Position numbers and translations under genes: made by a program
Notes under the pieces: model-generated
Told to the model about the DNA's origin: nothing
Databases searched by the model: none
The model's input: only the letters and a program-made list of their open reading frames with translations
DNA from: Bacillus sp. NP157
GTDB lineage: Bacteria > Pseudomonadota > Gammaproteobacteria > Xanthomonadales > Rhodanobacteraceae
NCBI GenBank assembly: GCA_018889975.1
Contig: CP076546.1
Span: forward strand, 1,736,001-1,800,000
DNA length: 64,000 bases
Direction: 5' to 3'
In this document: positions 17,750 through 28,023 of the stretch, piece after piece
How the letters are laid out: every line of letters begins with the position of its first letter
Position numbering within the stretch: position 1 is the stretch's first letter

Positions 17750-18708
17750 AGGGTGTGCCAGTCGCCGTCGCCGTCGTCGAGGCGTTGCAGGCGGCGTTTC
17801 CATTGCTCGGGCGTCTGTGGCTTGACGAATAGCGCGACGATCGGCAGTTTCGCATCGCGCGTCACGATCTCCATCCGCCGCACGCATTCCTCGATGGCCG
17901 GCGTCGTCAGGCTGTCGTCGAACTCGGTGGACAGCGCCACCATCACCTGGTCCGGTCCCATCTGCACGGTGAGCATGCCGTTGACCCGGCGCACGCCCGG
18001 CACCGTCGAGGTGATCGCGCAGACCTTCGCCAGCAGGTTCGGCGTTGCCGACTCACCGATCAGCAAGGCCTTGCTTTCCCGTGCCAGCAACGCCGAGGCG
18101 AGCGTAAGCACGAGCGCGATACCGATCGATGCCCAGCCGTCGAGGCGTGGCTCGTTGAGCGCATGCGAGAGATACACGCCGAGCGCCGCGATGCCCAGGC
18201 CCAGCAGGGCCGCGGTGTCCTCGAACAACACGGTGAACGTGGTCGGATCCTTCGTGCCGCGGAACGCTTCGAAGTAGCCGAGCTTGCCCTTGCGCCGCTG
18301 CACGCTGCGCAGCGACAGCCACCACGAGCTGCCTTCGAACAACGCGGCGACGCCGAGCACGATGTAGTTGGTGGTGGGATCGCGCAGCGGCTCGGGGGCG
18401 AGGACGTGGTTGACGCCTTCATACAACGAGAAACCCGCGCCGAGCGATAACACCAGCAGCGCGACGATGAAGCTCCAGAAATACAGTTCGCGGCCATGCC
18501 CAAGCGGGTGTTCGCGGTCCGGTGGCTTGCGCGAGCGATGCAGGCCGTAGAGCAGCAGGATTTCGTTGACGCTGTCGACGAGGGAGTGGACGCCTTCGGA
18601 CAGCATCGCCGCGCTGCCGGTGAGCGTGGCCGCGACGAACTTCGCCACGGCGATGCCGACGTTGGCGGCAAGCGCCGCGTAGATGATGAGCTTGCTCTCG
18701 GATGCCAT
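17746..18708 (-). CDS. Cation diffusion facilitator family transporter
   Basis: A 320-residue inner-membrane protein. The N-terminal domain has CDF-type helices with EGVHSLVDSVNEILLLYGLHRS (the HxxxD site) and REHPLGHGRELYFWSF; the second HxxxD-like site is on helix 5. The C-terminal 100 residues form the cytoplasmic ferredoxin-like domain. Members export Zn, Fe, Co or Mn by proton antiport; the metal cannot be read. ATG 18708 is the family-like start. The stop (17746-17748) is the TAG of the last REP in the tandem array. Confidence 0.88.
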   Translation of the reverse strand: MASESKLIIYAALAANVGIAVAKFVAATLTGSAAMLSEGVHSLVDSVNEILLLYGLHRSRKPPDREHPLGHGRELYFWSFIVALLVLSLGAGFSLYEGVNHVLAPEPLRDPTTNYIVLGVAALFEGSSWWLSLRSVQRRKGKLGYFEAFRGTKDPTTFTVLFEDTAALLGLGIAALGVYLSHALNEPRLDGWASIGIALVLTLASALLARESKALLIGESATPNLLAKVCAITSTVPGVRRVNGMLTVQMGPDQVMVALSTEFDDSLTTPAIEECVRRMEIVTRDAKLPIVALFVKPQTPEQWKRRLQRLDDGDGDWHTL

Positions 18709-18783
18709 GCCGCCACCATACCTTACGCGCCGCGCCGCCGCGCCCCACCCTCGCGGAAACGTCGAAAACGCCGGCAATACTCC

Positions 18784-18967
18784 TGTAGGAGCGCGCCTGC
18801 GCGCGAACGCCATCCCACCCCACCCCGGCATGAATCTAAAAGGCCATGACAAACAAAAGGTCATGACAAACAAAAGGCCACACCCCGAGGGGCATGGCCT
18901 TTGTTTTCTGCCTGCGGTTATCAGCTGGCCTTGAGCGGGCTGGTTTCGCGCGCAGGCGCGCTCCTAC
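18784..18967. repeat. Two REP-like elements in inverted orientation
   Basis: A forward unit at 18784-18806 and a reverse unit at 18946-18967 bracket the mdh terminator and a short direct repeat (CATGACAAACAAAAGG twice at 18844-18875). Confidence 0.85.
18873..18902 (-). terminator. Rho-independent terminator of mdh
   Basis: A 12-13 bp stem (AAAGGCCA...CCCC with its complement, one or two mismatches) and a 3-base loop. On the minus strand it is followed by TTTTGTTT. It lies about 80 bp after the mdh stop; the flanking A and T runs could make it work both ways. Confidence 0.85.
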
Positions 18968-18983
18968 ATATGCAGGGGGCGTG

Positions 18984-19967
18984 TTACCTGGCGAAGAGGT
19001 GCTCGACGCCGGCGCGCTCTTCGCGCAGTTCCTTCTCGGTGGCGTCGATGCGTGCCTGCGAGAACGCGTTGATCGCCAGGCCCTGGACGATGGCGTACTT
19101 GCCGTCCTTCACCGTGACCGGGTAGCCGAAGATCACGCCCGGCTCGACGCCGTAGGAACCGTCGGACGGGATCGCCATCGAGACCCAGTCGCCTTCGGCG
19201 GTGCCGAGGGTCCAGTCACGCATGTGGTCGATCGCCGCCGAGGCCGCCGAGGCGGCCGACGAGGCACCGCGTGCCTTGATGATAGCCGCGCCGCGCTGCT
19301 GCACGGTCGGGATGAAGTCGGACTCGTACCAGGCCTGGTCGACCTGCTCCAGCGCCGGCTTGCCCTTGACCGTGGTCGTGTGCAGGTCCGGGTACTGGGT
19401 GGAGCTGTGGTTGCCCCAGATGGTCAGCTTCTTGATGTCGGTCGAGTGCGAGCCGGTCTTCTCGGCCAGCTGCGACAGCGCGCGGTTGTGGTCGAGGCGG
19501 ACCATCGCGGTGAAGCACTTCGGATCGAGGTCCGGTGCGTTCTGCTGGGCGATCAGCGCGTTGGTGTTGGCCGGGTTGCCGACGACCAGCACGCGCACGT
19601 CGCGCTTGGCGTGGTCGTTCAGCGCCTTGCCCTGCGGGCCGAAGATGGCGCCATTGGCCTCGAGGAGGTCCTTGCGCTCCATGCCCGGGCCGCGCGGACG
19701 CGCGCCGACGAGCAGGGCGTAGTCGACGTCCTTGAAGGCGACGTTGAGGTCATCGGTGGCGACCACGCCAGCCAGGGTCGGGAACGCGCAGTCATTGAGC
19801 TCCATGACCACGCCCTGCAGCGCGGGAAGCGCCGGGGTGATCTCGAGCAGGTGCAGGATCACCGGCTGGTCCGGGCCGAGCATGTCGCCGGCAGCGATAC
19901 GGAACAGGAGGGCATAGCCGATCTGGCCGGCAGCGCCGGTGACGGCAACGCGAACGGGTGCTTTCAT
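18984..19967 (-). CDS. mdh: Malate dehydrogenase
   Basis: TCA-cycle enzyme oxidising malate to oxaloacetate with NAD. The 327-residue protein belongs to the cytosolic/LDH-like MDH group found in Xanthomonadales: [19 protein letters not shown] nucleotide-binding loop, [19 protein letters not shown] substrate loop with the two arginines, [13 protein letters not shown] and the catalytic-His motif [14 protein letters not shown] 19967 follows a GAGGAG ribosome-binding site. It is downstream of the aminotransferase gene by 37 bp on the same strand; aspartate aminotransferase and MDH share oxaloacetate. Confidence 0.96.
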   Translation of the reverse strand: MKAPVRVAVTGAAGQIGYALLFRIAAGDMLGPDQPVILHLLEITPALPALQGVVMELNDCAFPTLAGVVATDDLNVAFKDVDYALLVGARPRGPGMERKDLLEANGAIFGPQGKALNDHAKRDVRVLVVGNPANTNALIAQQNAPDLDPKCFTAMVRLDHNRALSQLAEKTGSHSTDIKKLTIWGNHSSTQYPDLHTTTVKGKPALEQVDQAWYESDFIPTVQQRGAAIIKARGASSAASAASAAIDHMRDWTLGTAEGDWVSMAIPSDGSYGVEPGVIFGYPVTVKDGKYAIVQGLAINAFSQARIDATEKELREERAGVEHLFAR

Positions 19968-20004
19968 CTTTCGACTCCTCAGGGATATCGCGTGGGACAA
20001 ACGA

Positions 20005-21204
20005 TCAGTTGAGCTCGGCGAAGAACTCGACGATGCGGGCCATGCCCTTGTCGAGTGCGTCGTCCGGGCAGGAATAGGAAATGCGCAGCGCGCGCGGCTC
20101 GCCGAACGCCGAACCCGGCACGCAGGCCACGCCCTTGGCTTCGAGCAGCACGGCGCAGAAGCTCACGTCGTCGGTGATCGCGACGCCGTTGTGCGACTTG
20201 CCGAAGGCCACCGAGATGTCCGGGAAGGCATAGAACGCACCCTGCGGACGCGGGCAAACCACGCCGGGGATCGAGACCAGCGCGTCGTACACGCGGTCGC
20301 GCTTGGCGGCGAACTCGACGCACTTCTGCGCGGGCACGTCCTGCGGACCGGCCAGCGCGGCCACGGCGGCGGCGGTGACAACTTCCGGCAGGCTGGTGAT
20401 GTGGTTCGAGTTGAGCGTGGTGACGGCCTTGGCGACGATCGCCGGCGCGGCGATGAAGCCGACGCGCCAGCCCGGCATGCCGTAGGTCTTCGACAGCGAG
20501 TCGACGAAGATGGTGCGGTCCTTCAGCTCCGGGCGGATGTGCACGAAGTTGTGGTAACCGACGCCGTCGAACACCATCGTGTTGTAGATGTCGTCGGTGA
20601 TGACCCAGGTGTCCGGGTACTTCACCAGGACGTCGGCCAGCGCGGCGATTTCATCGCGCGTGTAGACCATGCCGGTGGGGTTGGACGGGTTGTTGAAGAG
20701 GAACACCCGGGGCTTGCGCTTGAGTGCCTCTTCCAGCTGTGCCGGGGTGAGCTTGTAGTGCTGCTCGGGCGGGCACGGCAGGATGTTGATCTTCGCCCCG
20801 ACGATCTCGGCGATGTCGAGGTAGCTGGTCCAGTACGGTGCCGGGAACGCGATCTCGTCGCCTTCGTCCAGCAGGGCTTCGGCCAGGTTGTACAGGATCT
20901 GCTTGGCACCGACGCCCGTGCTGACGTTCTCCGCCGCATAGCCGGTGAGGCCGAGGGCTTCGATGTGCTTGAGGAAGGCGTTGACCAGCGCGTCGGCGCC
21001 ACGGTTGCTGCCGTACTGGCCGGAATCCTTCGCCAGTGCCTCGCGGGCCGCGGCGTAAACGTGCTCGCCGGGGAGGAAATTGGGGACGCCGATCGAGAAG
21101 CTGACGATGTCACGCCCCTCGGACTTCAGGCGCTTGGCCTTCTCGGCAATGACCATGATCGCACTGGGCTTGGCGCGACCCATACGCGTGGCGAGCTGCG
21201 GCAT
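20005..21204 (-). CDS. Class I aminotransferase, probable aspartate aminotransferase
   Basis: PLP-dependent transaminase of 399 residues. Visible are the PLP-phosphate region [10 protein letters not shown], the cofactor-binding [12 protein letters not shown], the Schiff-base lysine in [14 protein letters not shown] and the substrate-carboxylate arginine in [10 protein letters not shown]. The pattern fits the type I-gamma (aspartate/prephenate) group. ATG 21204 gives [16 protein letters not shown], the usual N-terminus; the frame stays open upstream through a REP, which is not believed. Context with mdh supports a role around oxaloacetate and aspartate. Confidence 0.88.
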   Translation of the reverse strand: MPQLATRMGRAKPSAIMVIAEKAKRLKSEGRDIVSFSIGVPNFLPGEHVYAAAREALAKDSGQYGSNRGADALVNAFLKHIEALGLTGYAAENVSTGVGAKQILYNLAEALLDEGDEIAFPAPYWTSYLDIAEIVGAKINILPCPPEQHYKLTPAQLEEALKRKPRVFLFNNPSNPTGMVYTRDEIAALADVLVKYPDTWVITDDIYNTMVFDGVGYHNFVHIRPELKDRTIFVDSLSKTYGMPGWRVGFIAAPAIVAKAVTTLNSNHITSLPEVVTAAAVAALAGPQDVPAQKCVEFAAKRDRVYDALVSIPGVVCPRPQGAFYAFPDISVAFGKSHNGVAITDDVSFCAVLLEAKGVACVPGSAFGEPRALRISYSCPDDALDKGMARIVEFFAELN

Positions 21205-21279
21205 CGTTTCCTCGTCGGGGGACGGAACAAAGGCCGCTACTTTACCACGCCCCGCCGGCCCGGGCGCCCTCCCGCCCCT

Positions 21280-21372
21280 GTAGGAGCGCGCCTGCGCGCG
21301 ATGGGGATAAACGCAGGCCCCATCGCAGCCGTTTTCATCACCGGGCCCCATCGCGCGCAGGCGCGCCCCCAC
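21280..21372. repeat. REP-like inverted pair
   Basis: Forward unit from 21280 and a slightly degenerate reverse unit ending at 21372, with a middle copy of the CCCCATCG flank between them. It lies between ppiB and the aminotransferase gene, both on the minus strand. Confidence 0.85.
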
Positions 21373-21379
21373 AAAAGGA

Positions 21380-21404
21380 AACGGCCGCCCCGGGGGCGGC
21401 CGTT
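21380..21404 (-). terminator. Rho-independent terminator of ppiB
   Basis: Near-perfect 11-bp stem of AACGGCCGCCC with its complement, then TTTCCTTTTG on the minus strand, about 20 bp beyond the ppiB stop. Confidence 0.75.
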
Positions 21405-21426
21405 CATGGGCAAGCCCTCGCGGCGA

Positions 21427-21933
21427 TCAGCGCGCGTCGAGCACCGTGTTCCACTCGGCGACCTTGGCGGCCTGCTTTTCCAGCAGGGCGTCCACGTCAC
21501 CGCTGACTTCCACCTTCTCGATGGTGTCTTCCTGGCGGATGGCGTCAACCACCTTCTGGTCTTCCGCGCCGACGATTTCGCCGAACACGCTGTGCTTGCC
21601 GTCCAGCCACGGGGTCGGGCCGTGGGTGATGAAGAACTGCGAGCCGTTGGTGCCCGGGCCGGCATTGGCCATGGACAGGATGCCCGGCTTGTCGTGCTTG
21701 AGGCTGCTGTCGAATTCGTCGCCAAAACGGTAGCCCGGGCCACCGCGGCCGGAACCCTCGGGGCAACCGCCCTGGACCATGAAGTCGGCGATCACGCGGT
21801 GGAAGGACAGACCGTCGTAGTAACCACGCTTGGCCAGGTTCACGAAGTTGGCGACCGTCATCGGGGTCTTGTCGTCGTGCAGGCGCAGGTGGATGTCGCC
21901 CTTGTTGGTCTTCATGGTGACGTTGATGGTCAT
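21427..21933 (-). CDS. ppiB: Peptidyl-prolyl cis-trans isomerase, cyclophilin type
   Basis: Cytoplasmic cyclophilin (168 residues, no signal peptide) catalysing proline isomerisation in folding. It has the PpiB hallmarks: [31 protein letters not shown] with the catalytic Arg, [14 protein letters not shown] and [16 protein letters not shown] 21933 gives the [14 protein letters not shown] start; upstream codons are non-family sequence. Confidence 0.96.
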   Translation of the reverse strand: MTINVTMKTNKGDIHLRLHDDKTPMTVANFVNLAKRGYYDGLSFHRVIADFMVQGGCPEGSGRGGPGYRFGDEFDSSLKHDKPGILSMANAGPGTNGSQFFITHGPTPWLDGKHSVFGEIVGAEDQKVVDAIRQEDTIEKVEVSGDVDALLEKQAAKVAEWNTVLDAR

Positions 21934-22059
21934 TTCGATTCCTGTAACTCGTTGATATTCAGGCCAGCGGCAACACGCGCACCGGCCAGGGGGCCGCAAA
22001 GGCTACCGAAGATGGCGGCCCGGGACCAAGAGTTCAAGCTGCAGTGCGTGACGGCTAAG

Positions 22060-23904
22060 TCAGTTCGGCGGCAAGGACAGCGTGGCCGGGGTCAGGGCGC
22101 CCGCGCCCCGGGGCCGGGTCTCGCGGACGGCGGCATCCTCGGGGAGCGCACGCCCACCGGCGAGGTAGGCCCAGGCCCGGTCCAGCGCCGCGTAGGCGAA
22201 CGGCAGCAGCGGCGCATGGCGGTCGCCGAAGTCGGGAAAGGCCAGGAAGGCATCGAAATGCTGGGCATACGGGACCTTCCAGTACACCGGCGTGCGCCCC
22301 GAGGCCCGCAGCCAGGCCACGTAGGCGTCGGAACTGAACGCCACCGGGATCAGCCCGTCCTGGGCACCGTGGACGACGAAGACCGGCAGGCCCTCCCGCG
22401 GCAGCGTCGCGGCGGTGGCCGCCACGCCTTCCTTCAGCTTCGCCGCATCGGCACCATGCCCGGTCCACAGCTCGCGCAGGCAAAGGCTGCCGGGAAGCGT
22501 CGGGTCGAGCGACACGTCGGTGCCGCCTGCCAGCACGATGGCGGCACCCGGCGGCACGCCCGATCCGTCGGCCCACCATGCCGCGCGCAGCACGCCGTCG
22601 ACGGGGCTGGCGACACCGGCGGCGTGCTGCAAGCGATACGAAAAGCCGCAAGGCATGTCCCCCGCCTCGCGGCGCAGGTAAGCGGACGCGTACGCCGCGG
22701 TGACCGCGCGCCACAGGTCCAGCGAGGTGGACGACGCCCCCACGCGCAGGGCGTCGTCCTGCCAGCCCGAGGCGCGCAGCATCGCCAGCGCCTCGGCGGC
22801 CTGTGCTGCAGGCGTGTTCGCCTGCAGCACGCCATGCGCGCGCAAGGAGGCACAACGCAGCGCCCACGCCGGTGGCGACGCCTGGCCGACGCGGGCGAAC
22901 GGCACGCCGTTGAATTCGGGCGCGGCCATCGCGCAGGGCAACAGCACCGCCGCCTCGGTGGCGTAGTCGTAGAACGCGCGCCCGTGGCCGGCCACATGGA
23001 TGTTCGGCTCCATCGCGACCACCGCGGCGAGGATGCCGTCGGTGTCGTCACCGGCCGCGCGCAACACCGCGCCACCGCCGTTGGAAAGGCCGGTGGCGAT
23101 GATCCGCGTGTTCTTCGCGGTGAACGGCGCCTCGTCCGGATACGCGCGATCGAGCATGGCCAGGCCGAAGCGTGCGGCCTGCAACACGTGCCGACCCCAG
23201 TCGGCTTCGGGGTTATCGCCCGAGTGCGCATGCTTCACCGCGATGCCGGCATCCACGCGGATGCCTTTGGGTTCGAACTCCAGCGTCGCTTCGCCGGCTT
23301 TCGCGCGGGTGCCATCCAGGGCCACGCCACTGTGATCGGCGGCGTCGAAATAGCCCGCGCCCGTGCCCTTGTCGGTGTAAGCGACCGCACAACCATGCGC
23401 GAGGCCCCAGCCACCGGCGAGTGCAATGGCGCCATAGACGCCGCGCGAGCCCGACGAGGCGGTGACGACCAGGCAGCGCTTCGCCTTGTCGAAGTCATCC
23501 GGCACCTGGACCAGCACCCGATGCGGTACCCGCGCGCCGGGCAGGAAGGCGAACGTCGTGAACTCACGTCCGGGCACGTCCGGCACGCCGCCGTACACGC
23601 TGCCGAAACCACCCAGCGGGCCAAGGTCGGCGATGCCCTTCCAGCTCGACTGGATGGCGCGGCGACGCAATTCGGCCGGCGTGGGAGCCGCAGGGTTCAC
23701 GAACGCCGCCGGCGCGCCAGCCAGGCCACGCAAGCCCAGGCCGGCGCTGAGCAGGTCATCGCCGTCGCGGTGGGTGGTGACGCGAACGTCGCCGAAGGTG
23801 TCGGGGTTGGGCATGGAACCTTTCCTCGTGGCGGGCGCCGTCGTGCAGGAGAGGATGCCGAACGATGCGGCAGCGATGACGACCAGGGGAAAGATGCGTG
23901 ACAT
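22060..23904 (-). CDS. D-(-)-3-hydroxybutyrate oligomer hydrolase
   Basis: Hydrolyses 3-hydroxybutyrate oligomers released from PHB to monomers. The 614-residue protein matches the 3HB-oligomer hydrolase family (PF10605) along its length: early GREFTTFAFLPGARVPHRVLVQVPD, SSGSRGVYGAIALAGGWGLA, DKGTGAGYFD, nucleophile box GLSNGGG, and a C-terminal VFVVHGAQDGLIPVAFSSDAY with the acid. The N-terminus looks like a lipoprotein signal with GILSC (Cys20), suggesting an envelope location. It is divergent from the response regulator gene and near the PHB depolymerase, receptor and 3HB permease. Confidence 0.9.
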   Translation of the reverse strand: MSRIFPLVVIAAASFGILSCTTAPATRKGSMPNPDTFGDVRVTTHRDGDDLLSAGLGLRGLAGAPAAFVNPAAPTPAELRRRAIQSSWKGIADLGPLGGFGSVYGGVPDVPGREFTTFAFLPGARVPHRVLVQVPDDFDKAKRCLVVTASSGSRGVYGAIALAGGWGLAHGCAVAYTDKGTGAGYFDAADHSGVALDGTRAKAGEATLEFEPKGIRVDAGIAVKHAHSGDNPEADWGRHVLQAARFGLAMLDRAYPDEAPFTAKNTRIIATGLSNGGGAVLRAAGDDTDGILAAVVAMEPNIHVAGHGRAFYDYATEAAVLLPCAMAAPEFNGVPFARVGQASPPAWALRCASLRAHGVLQANTPAAQAAEALAMLRASGWQDDALRVGASSTSLDLWRAVTAAYASAYLRREAGDMPCGFSYRLQHAAGVASPVDGVLRAAWWADGSGVPPGAAIVLAGGTDVSLDPTLPGSLCLRELWTGHGADAAKLKEGVAATAATLPREGLPVFVVHGAQDGLIPVAFSSDAYVAWLRASGRTPVYWKVPYAQHFDAFLAFPDFGDRHAPLLPFAYAALDRAWAYLAGGRALPEDAAVRETRPRGAGALTPATLSLPPN

Positions 23905-23999
23905 CCCTGCACGATAGCAAGCACGCCGGCCGTCGCCATCGTACGAAAGTGCAACACGACACTCGACGCCGCCGCGTTACGCCGCTACCGTCGCTGGCG

Positions 24000-24653
24000 A
24001 TGAACCGCATCCTCGTCGCCGACGACCACCCCCTGTTCCGCGCCGCGCTCCGCCAGGCGGCGGCGACCGCCGTGCCGGATGCCGAGGTAGGTGTTGCCGC
24101 GGATCTCGAAGCCCTGCTCGATGCGTTGGGCGCGGCACCCGAGACGGATCTCGTCCTGCTCGACCTGCGCATGCCCGGCAGCCGCGGGCTTTCCGGGCTG
24201 GCCGCGTTACGCGGGCAATTCCCCGGTGTCGCCGTGCTGGTGGTCTCCGCGCATGACGAAGCCCGCGTGGTGAAGCGCGTGCTCGACCACGGTGCCGCGG
24301 GCTTCGTGCCGAAAAGCGCGGACCCCGACACCATCGCACTGGCCGTGCGCAGCGTGCTCGACGAAGGCCACTGGCTACCACCGGCGCTCGCCCGCGAGGT
24401 TGCCGCCTTGCCCGCGCGCCATGACGACACCGCGCTGGCATCGAAGTTGTCGCGACTTACCGAGCAACAGTTCCGCGTGCTCGCGATGCTGTCCGAAGGC
24501 CTGCTCAACAAACAGATCGCCGACCGGCTCAGCGTGCAGGAACGCACGGTGAAAGCCCACGTCACCGCCATCTTCGAAAAGCTCGAAGTGCGCAACCGCA
24601 CCCAGGCCGGCGTCCTGCTGCGCACCCTGGACCTCTCCGACACCCCCCTGTAG
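24000..24653 (+). CDS. NarL/FixJ-type response regulator, CrbR-like
   Basis: A 217-residue regulator: receiver domain (1-120) with acidic pocket near D8-D9, phosphoacceptor D55 (LLDLRMPG) and K105 (FVPKSA), and a LuxR-type helix-turn-helix at about 150-210 (LTEQQFRVLAMLSEGLLNKQIADRL). Beside it is a hybrid kinase with a solute-symporter-like sensor, the arrangement of CrbS/CrbR, which control acetate use (acs) in Vibrio and Pseudomonas. In this locus the ligand might be acetate or hydroxybutyrate-derived carbon (inference). The final TAG belongs to a REP element. Confidence 0.85.
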   Translation: MNRILVADDHPLFRAALRQAAATAVPDAEVGVAADLEALLDALGAAPETDLVLLDLRMPGSRGLSGLAALRGQFPGVAVLVVSAHDEARVVKRVLDHGAAGFVPKSADPDTIALAVRSVLDEGHWLPPALAREVAALPARHDDTALASKLSRLTEQQFRVLAMLSEGLLNKQIADRLSVQERTVKAHVTAIFEKLEVRNRTQAGVLLRTLDLSDTPL

Positions 24654-24671
24654 GAGCGCGCCCGCGCGCGA
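24650..24671 (+). repeat. Single REP-like element
   Basis: Forward unit with a CCCGCG variant core. Its TAG (24651-24653) is the stop codon of the response regulator gene. Confidence 0.88.
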
Positions 24672-24722
24672 CCCCAGCAAGCCCAACCCAACCCGATCCA
24701 ATCCGATCCAATCCCCCCAGCC

Positions 24723-27700
24723 TCAAACCCGAACCAGCCGCGCCACCACCTGCCGCAGCGCCACCGGCTTCAGCGGCTTGTACAACACGCTCCCCCCCGC
24801 CTCCTGCAGGCGCAGCCGCAGGTCCGCATCCCGGTCCGCGGTCACGAACACTGCCGGCACCTCGCCAAACCGCCCTTGCAACACCCGCAGCGCGTCCAGT
24901 CCGGTACGCCCGTCGTCCAGGTGGTAATCCAGCACGAGCAGGTCCGGCTCCGCCGTCACCGCGGCGGAAGGCTCGCGCAACGCATCGACGCCCCAGCCCC
25001 AGCCACGCAGCAAGGTCGCCGTCGCCGCCAGGGCCGCCGGGTCGTTGTCGACGACCAGCGCGTGGCCGCACGCCGACGGGGCCAGCGGCGCGAGCGGTGC
25101 CACGGGTAGTTCGACCTCGCCACGCACGGCCACCGGCACGCTCACCGCGAACACACTGCCACGACCCGGCCAGCTGCGAAGCGCCAGCGGATGGCCGAGC
25201 AGCGAGGCCGTGCGCTCGGCGATCGCCAGGCCGAGGCCCAGGCCTTGCCCCGCGGCGGCTTCGCCACGGCGGAAGGCATCGAAGATCAGCGTGCGATCGG
25301 CCTCCGCGATGCCCGGCCCGGTATCCCAGACCTCGACGCGCAGCTGGTCGCCCGCGCGGCGACAGCCCAACACCACGCGACCGCCCTCCGCGTAACGCAG
25401 GGCGTTGGAGAGGAAGTTCTGCACGACGCGGCGCAATAGCGACGGATCGGTGCGCACGCATGCCATCGTCGGCACGACGTGGAAGCGAATATCGCGCTCG
25501 GCGGCTATCGCCCGGCACTCGGCGGCAAGCGGGCCCAGCACCTCGGCCAGCGCCACGTCGGCCATGCGCGGCGAGAGCCTGCCACCCTCCAGCCGGGCGA
25601 TGTCGAGCAAGCCACCGAGCAGGTTTTCGGTGGCGCCCAGCGCGCCTTCGAGATGGCGCGAGGTGTCGGCATCGCCATGCCCCGCACGCAACGCATGCGC
25701 GAACAGCTGCGCCGCATGCAGGGGCTGCATCAGGTCGTGGCTCACGGCGGTGAGGAAGTGGCTCTTCGCTTCGTTGGCCTGCTCCAGCGCCGCCGTGCGC
25801 TCGGCCACGCGAAGCTCGAGCGTTTCGTTGGTCCGCTTCAATTCGTCCTCGGTCTCGCGGAACGACGTGACGTCGGTGAACGTGGCGACATAGCCGCCAC
25901 CGGGCATCGGGTTGCCGCGGATTTCCACCACCGTGCCATCCGGGAACCGACGCTCGGCCAGGTGCGGCGAACCCGCGCGCATGAAGGCCATGCGCCGTTC
26001 GACCCGCGAGGCCAAGTTGCCTTCGCCAACGAGCCCCGCGGCAACGTTGTGGGCGATCAGTTCGGCCACCGGCAAGCCGACCCGGAGCAGCGCGGGCGGA
26101 TAGCCGAACAGGTCCGCATAGGGCTGGTTCCACGCCACCAGGCGCAGTTCGGCGTCGACCACACAGATACCCTGGCTCATCGTTTCCAGCGCCGCCTCGA
26201 GCACGCGCTGGTTGAAACGCAGGTCTTCGGTGGCCTCGTCGACGATCGCCGCGACGGTGTCGAGCTCTTCCTGGCGCTGGCGATGCACGACCTGCACCAG
26301 CAATCGCGCGGAGCCCGCACCGATCACCGCGGCCAGCTCATGCTCGACGACGCCGGCCAACGCGCCACCCGCCGCGCCATGCACGGGCGCACTGGCGAAC
26401 AGGCTGTCGACGCGCTCCACGGGCAGGAAGCGCGTGGCCAGCGCGCGCAGGTCGCCGACATCGACGCCGCCCAGTTCGGCCGACGGCAAGGTGCGCCGCC
26501 CGTAACGCGACGGCGCCACGAGCAGCATCGTCGCCAGGTTGGCACCGAGGCCGAGCACGACGGCACGCCCCAACCGGCTCCAGTCGTCGAGTCCGAACAG
26601 CTTGTCGGGCGACAGCCACTCCACGCCGAACGGGCCCGCGAGCACCCACGACGGCTCGGGCGAGACCAGCGCGGGCGCGACGACGTACAGCCACACCAGC
26701 GTACCGACGACGAGGCCCGCCGCGACCGCGCGCGCTCCCGTGCGTGGCCGGTAGACCGCCACGAGCAAGGCGGGCGCCAGTCCCGCCAGCGCGGAGAACG
26801 AGATGCCGCCGATATCGGCCAGGACGTCGTTGCCGGCCAGCATGCGGCTATACGCCCACGCGAGCAGGATCACCGCGACGATCACGCCACGGCGCTGGTT
26901 GATGACTTCGCCACGCAGGTCGGCGCGCTCGTCGCTACCCCAGCCGGCCAGCACGCGCACGGGCGCGATGAAGTGGTTCACCACCATCAGGCTGAGCGCG
27001 AGCGTGGCGACCACGACCATGCTCGTTGCCGCGGACAGGCCGCCGAGGAAGGCGAACAAGGCCAGGCCACCCTGCTGCCGGGACAGCGGCAGCGCCAGCA
27101 CGTACAGGTCCGAGGGCACGCCCAGCGGTGCGAGCGTCGCGTCGCCGAGCTTCGCCAGCGGCAGGATCGGCAACGAGACCAGCAACATGTAAACCGGGAA
27201 AAGCCAGCGTGCCGTACGCACGTGGCCCACGTCCCGGCATTCGACCATCCCCGCGTGGAACTGGTGCGGCAGGGTGAACATCGCCAGCGCGCCGAGCAGG
27301 ATCAGCGCGGGGAAGCCGCCGGTGTCGTGCGGCATCGCCGCGGCGCGTGCAACGGCGGCGGGATCGGGCGTCGCACCGATCAGCAGCGTGCCCAGCGCAA
27401 GCATCGCGCCGAGCTTGAACAACGACTCGAAGGCCATCGCGAGGACCAGGCCCCGGTTGTGCGCCATGGCCGATGCCCGCCGGGTGCCGAACAGCATCGC
27501 GAAGGCGGCCATCAACAGGGCGATGTACAGCGCGCTGTCCTGCCATGCCGGCGCCTCGGCGTTGCGGCCCTGCGCCAGCAGGCTGTAACTCATCGCCACG
27601 GCCTTCAGCTGCAGGGCGATGTAGGGAATGATGCCGATCAGCATCACGACCGTGACCAGGGCGGCCAGGCCGCGATGGCGACCCAGCCGTGCCGAGACCA

Positions 27701-28004
27701 GGTCGGCGACCGAACCCGCGTTGTAGTCGCGGGCCAGCACCACCATCCGGCGCAGCACGCCCACCGCGAACGCATACATCAGGATCGCGCCGATGAAGGT
27801 CGGCGGCAGCCACCAACCCGAACGCGAGGCCTGGGTCACCGTGCCGTAGAACGTCCACGACGTGCAATGGATCGCGAGCGACAGCGCGTAGACGATCGCC
27901 CAGCGCCGCTCGAACAGGCGTGGCCGGCGTTCGCCGAACAGCGCCACGCCGAACAGCACGAACAGCCACAGCGCCGCGGCAAGCGTGACGGTCCAGGTGG
28001 TCAT
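24723..28004 (-). CDS. Hybrid histidine kinase with SLC5 symporter-like sensor, CrbS-like
   Basis: A 1093-residue membrane kinase. Residues 1-480 form about 13 helices of a sodium:solute symporter (SSF/PutP-like) domain (e.g. SWTFYGTVTQASRSGWW, FTLPHQFHAGMVE). A PAS domain lies at about 600-720, a HisKA domain with the phospho-accepting H756 in AVSHDLMQPLHAAQ, then a HATPase domain with a GLGLGLAIAERTASLLGHPL G2 region, and a C-terminal receiver with D1026 in LLVLDYHLDDG. This matches CrbS/CbrA-type kinases. It is convergent with its likely partner regulator at 24000-24653. Confidence 0.9.
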   Translation of the reverse strand: MTTWTVTLAAALWLFVLFGVALFGERRPRLFERRWAIVYALSLAIHCTSWTFYGTVTQASRSGWWLPPTFIGAILMYAFAVGVLRRMVVLARDYNAGSVADLVSARLGRHRGLAALVTVVMLIGIIPYIALQLKAVAMSYSLLAQGRNAEAPAWQDSALYIALLMAAFAMLFGTRRASAMAHNRGLVLAMAFESLFKLGAMLALGTLLIGATPDPAAVARAAAMPHDTGGFPALILLGALAMFTLPHQFHAGMVECRDVGHVRTARWLFPVYMLLVSLPILPLAKLGDATLAPLGVPSDLYVLALPLSRQQGGLALFAFLGGLSAATSMVVVATLALSLMVVNHFIAPVRVLAGWGSDERADLRGEVINQRRGVIVAVILLAWAYSRMLAGNDVLADIGGISFSALAGLAPALLVAVYRPRTGARAVAAGLVVGTLVWLYVVAPALVSPEPSWVLAGPFGVEWLSPDKLFGLDDWSRLGRAVVLGLGANLATMLLVAPSRYGRRTLPSAELGGVDVGDLRALATRFLPVERVDSLFASAPVHGAAGGALAGVVEHELAAVIGAGSARLLVQVVHRQRQEELDTVAAIVDEATEDLRFNQRVLEAALETMSQGICVVDAELRLVAWNQPYADLFGYPPALLRVGLPVAELIAHNVAAGLVGEGNLASRVERRMAFMRAGSPHLAERRFPDGTVVEIRGNPMPGGGYVATFTDVTSFRETEDELKRTNETLELRVAERTAALEQANEAKSHFLTAVSHDLMQPLHAAQLFAHALRAGHGDADTSRHLEGALGATENLLGGLLDIARLEGGRLSPRMADVALAEVLGPLAAECRAIAAERDIRFHVVPTMACVRTDPSLLRRVVQNFLSNALRYAEGGRVVLGCRRAGDQLRVEVWDTGPGIAEADRTLIFDAFRRGEAAAGQGLGLGLAIAERTASLLGHPLALRSWPGRGSVFAVSVPVAVRGEVELPVAPLAPLAPSACGHALVVDNDPAALAATATLLRGWGWGVDALREPSAAVTAEPDLLVLDYHLDDGRTGLDALRVLQGRFGEVPAVFVTADRDADLRLRLQEAGGSVLYKPLKPVALRQVVARLVRV

Positions 28005-28023
28005 GGCGCCGCCGCGTTAGCGC

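Noticed and set aside
17482-17832. Open frames through the REP array reading repeated FARRRAPT and SRAGALL peptides
   Set aside because: They are translations of the tandem DNA repeat in different frames; no start signal or family.
19939-23901. A 1320-codon open frame on the plus strand, antisense to mdh, aminotransferase, ppiB and the oligomer hydrolase
   Set aside because: Arg/His/Gly-rich translation with no domain, exactly opposite well-supported genes. Long antisense frames are expected at this GC content. The same applies to 3844-6609 (-), 25479-28208 (+), 28989-33632 (+ before 31525), 47279-50047 (-) and 49666-51978 (-).
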